Shown here one piece after another: positions 63,923 through 64,000 of a stretch of 64,000 bases of DNA. The stretch comes from Bradyrhizobium lablabi. Lineage in GTDB: Bacteria > Pseudomonadota > Alphaproteobacteria > Rhizobiales > Xanthobacteraceae. The notes beneath the pieces were generated by a model that was not told the origin of the DNA, did no database searches, and worked only from the letters and a program-made list of their open reading frames with translations. Every line of letters begins with the position of its first letter. Positions within the stretch are counted from its first letter, which is position 1. The translations under genes and the position numbers were made by a program. The stretch lies in NCBI RefSeq assembly GCF_900141755.1, contig NZ_LT670844.1:1550001-1614000 (forward strand). The letters are read 5' to 3'.

Positions 63923-64000
63923 TCATTCCGCCGCTTTCGGCAGGATATCCGTCTGGTCGTGCAGGATCACGCCAGAGAGCGGATCGAATTCGCCGATCCA
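63923..64000 (-). CDS. C-terminal end of a minus-strand gene, unidentified
   Basis: The frame is open from the window edge to a TGA at 63923-63925. Only 25 residues are visible, containing FDPLSGVILHDQTD and ending LPKAAE. No family can be assigned. The repeat block at 63734-63880 follows its stop. Confidence 0.45.
   Translation of the reverse strand, partial: WIGEFDPLSGVILHDQTDILPKAAE

Overview
The window is high-GC alphaproteobacterial chromosome, most likely Bradyrhizobium or a close Nitrobacteraceae relative. The grounds are the gene order nitrate transporter / single-domain globin / FAD oxidoreductase / assimilatory nitrate reductase (the narK-bjgb-flp-nasC arrangement known from B. diazoefficiens), many tripartite-tricarboxylate and peptide uptake genes, and dense families of palindromic intergenic repeats. 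There is no rRNA, tRNA, CRISPR array or intact mobile element; one REP-associated transposase is broken.

Layout. 1-3.4 kb: sugar-acid/aldehyde metabolism (uronate-dehydrogenase-like epimerase, SMP-30 lactonase, aldehyde dehydrogenase). 3.8-6.8 kb: a divergent pair, AceE-like 2-oxoacid dehydrogenase and Lrp/AsnC regulator, with dyad sites between them. 6.9-14.4 kb: methyltransferase, zinc dehydrogenase, a 1177-residue autotransporter with nine short tandem repeats, EamA exporter, aldo/keto reductase. 14.6-17.7 kb: sugar ABC importer lacking its ATPase. 17.7-18.6 kb: degenerate RAYT transposase among REP hairpins. 18.6-24.5 kb: nitrate assimilation operon. 24.7-31 kb: intradiol dioxygenase, serine hydrolase, HWE-type histidine kinase, membrane adenylate cyclase.

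31.1-39.1 kb is the most interesting block. Nine minus-strand genes include two small Cys-rich exported peptides, a DUF692 multinuclear-iron oxygenase, a DUF2063 partner and a DoxX protein. This is the composition of a bufferin-type RiPP metallophore locus. Around this core lie a periplasmic CxxC thioredoxin-like protein, a CcdA-type thiol transporter, a creatininase-family hydrolase and an exported HExxH peptidase. Both precursor genes and doxX are preceded by a shared ECF-sigma-like element (GTAAC, 16-17 nt, CGT/CGA), and hairpins follow each precursor gene. The proposed working model is inference: peptides are made in excess, modified by the oxygenase pair, exported by Sec, kept reduced by CcdA/thioredoxin, and possibly trimmed by one of the two hydrolases.

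39-52.8 kb: isochorismatase-like hydrolase, LysR and XRE regulators, FAD monooxygenase, TTT receptor, two cell-wall enzymes, quinone oxidoreductase, amidohydrolase, GST, a crotonase lacking both usual catalytic Glu residues, and an LRR-like protein. 53-62 kb: tartrate/malate-type dehydrogenase, zinc alcohol dehydrogenase, a complete dipeptide ABC transporter operon and a class III CoA-transferase. 62.3-63.7 kb: glycogen-synthase-like glycosyltransferase. The window ends inside an unidentified minus-strand gene.
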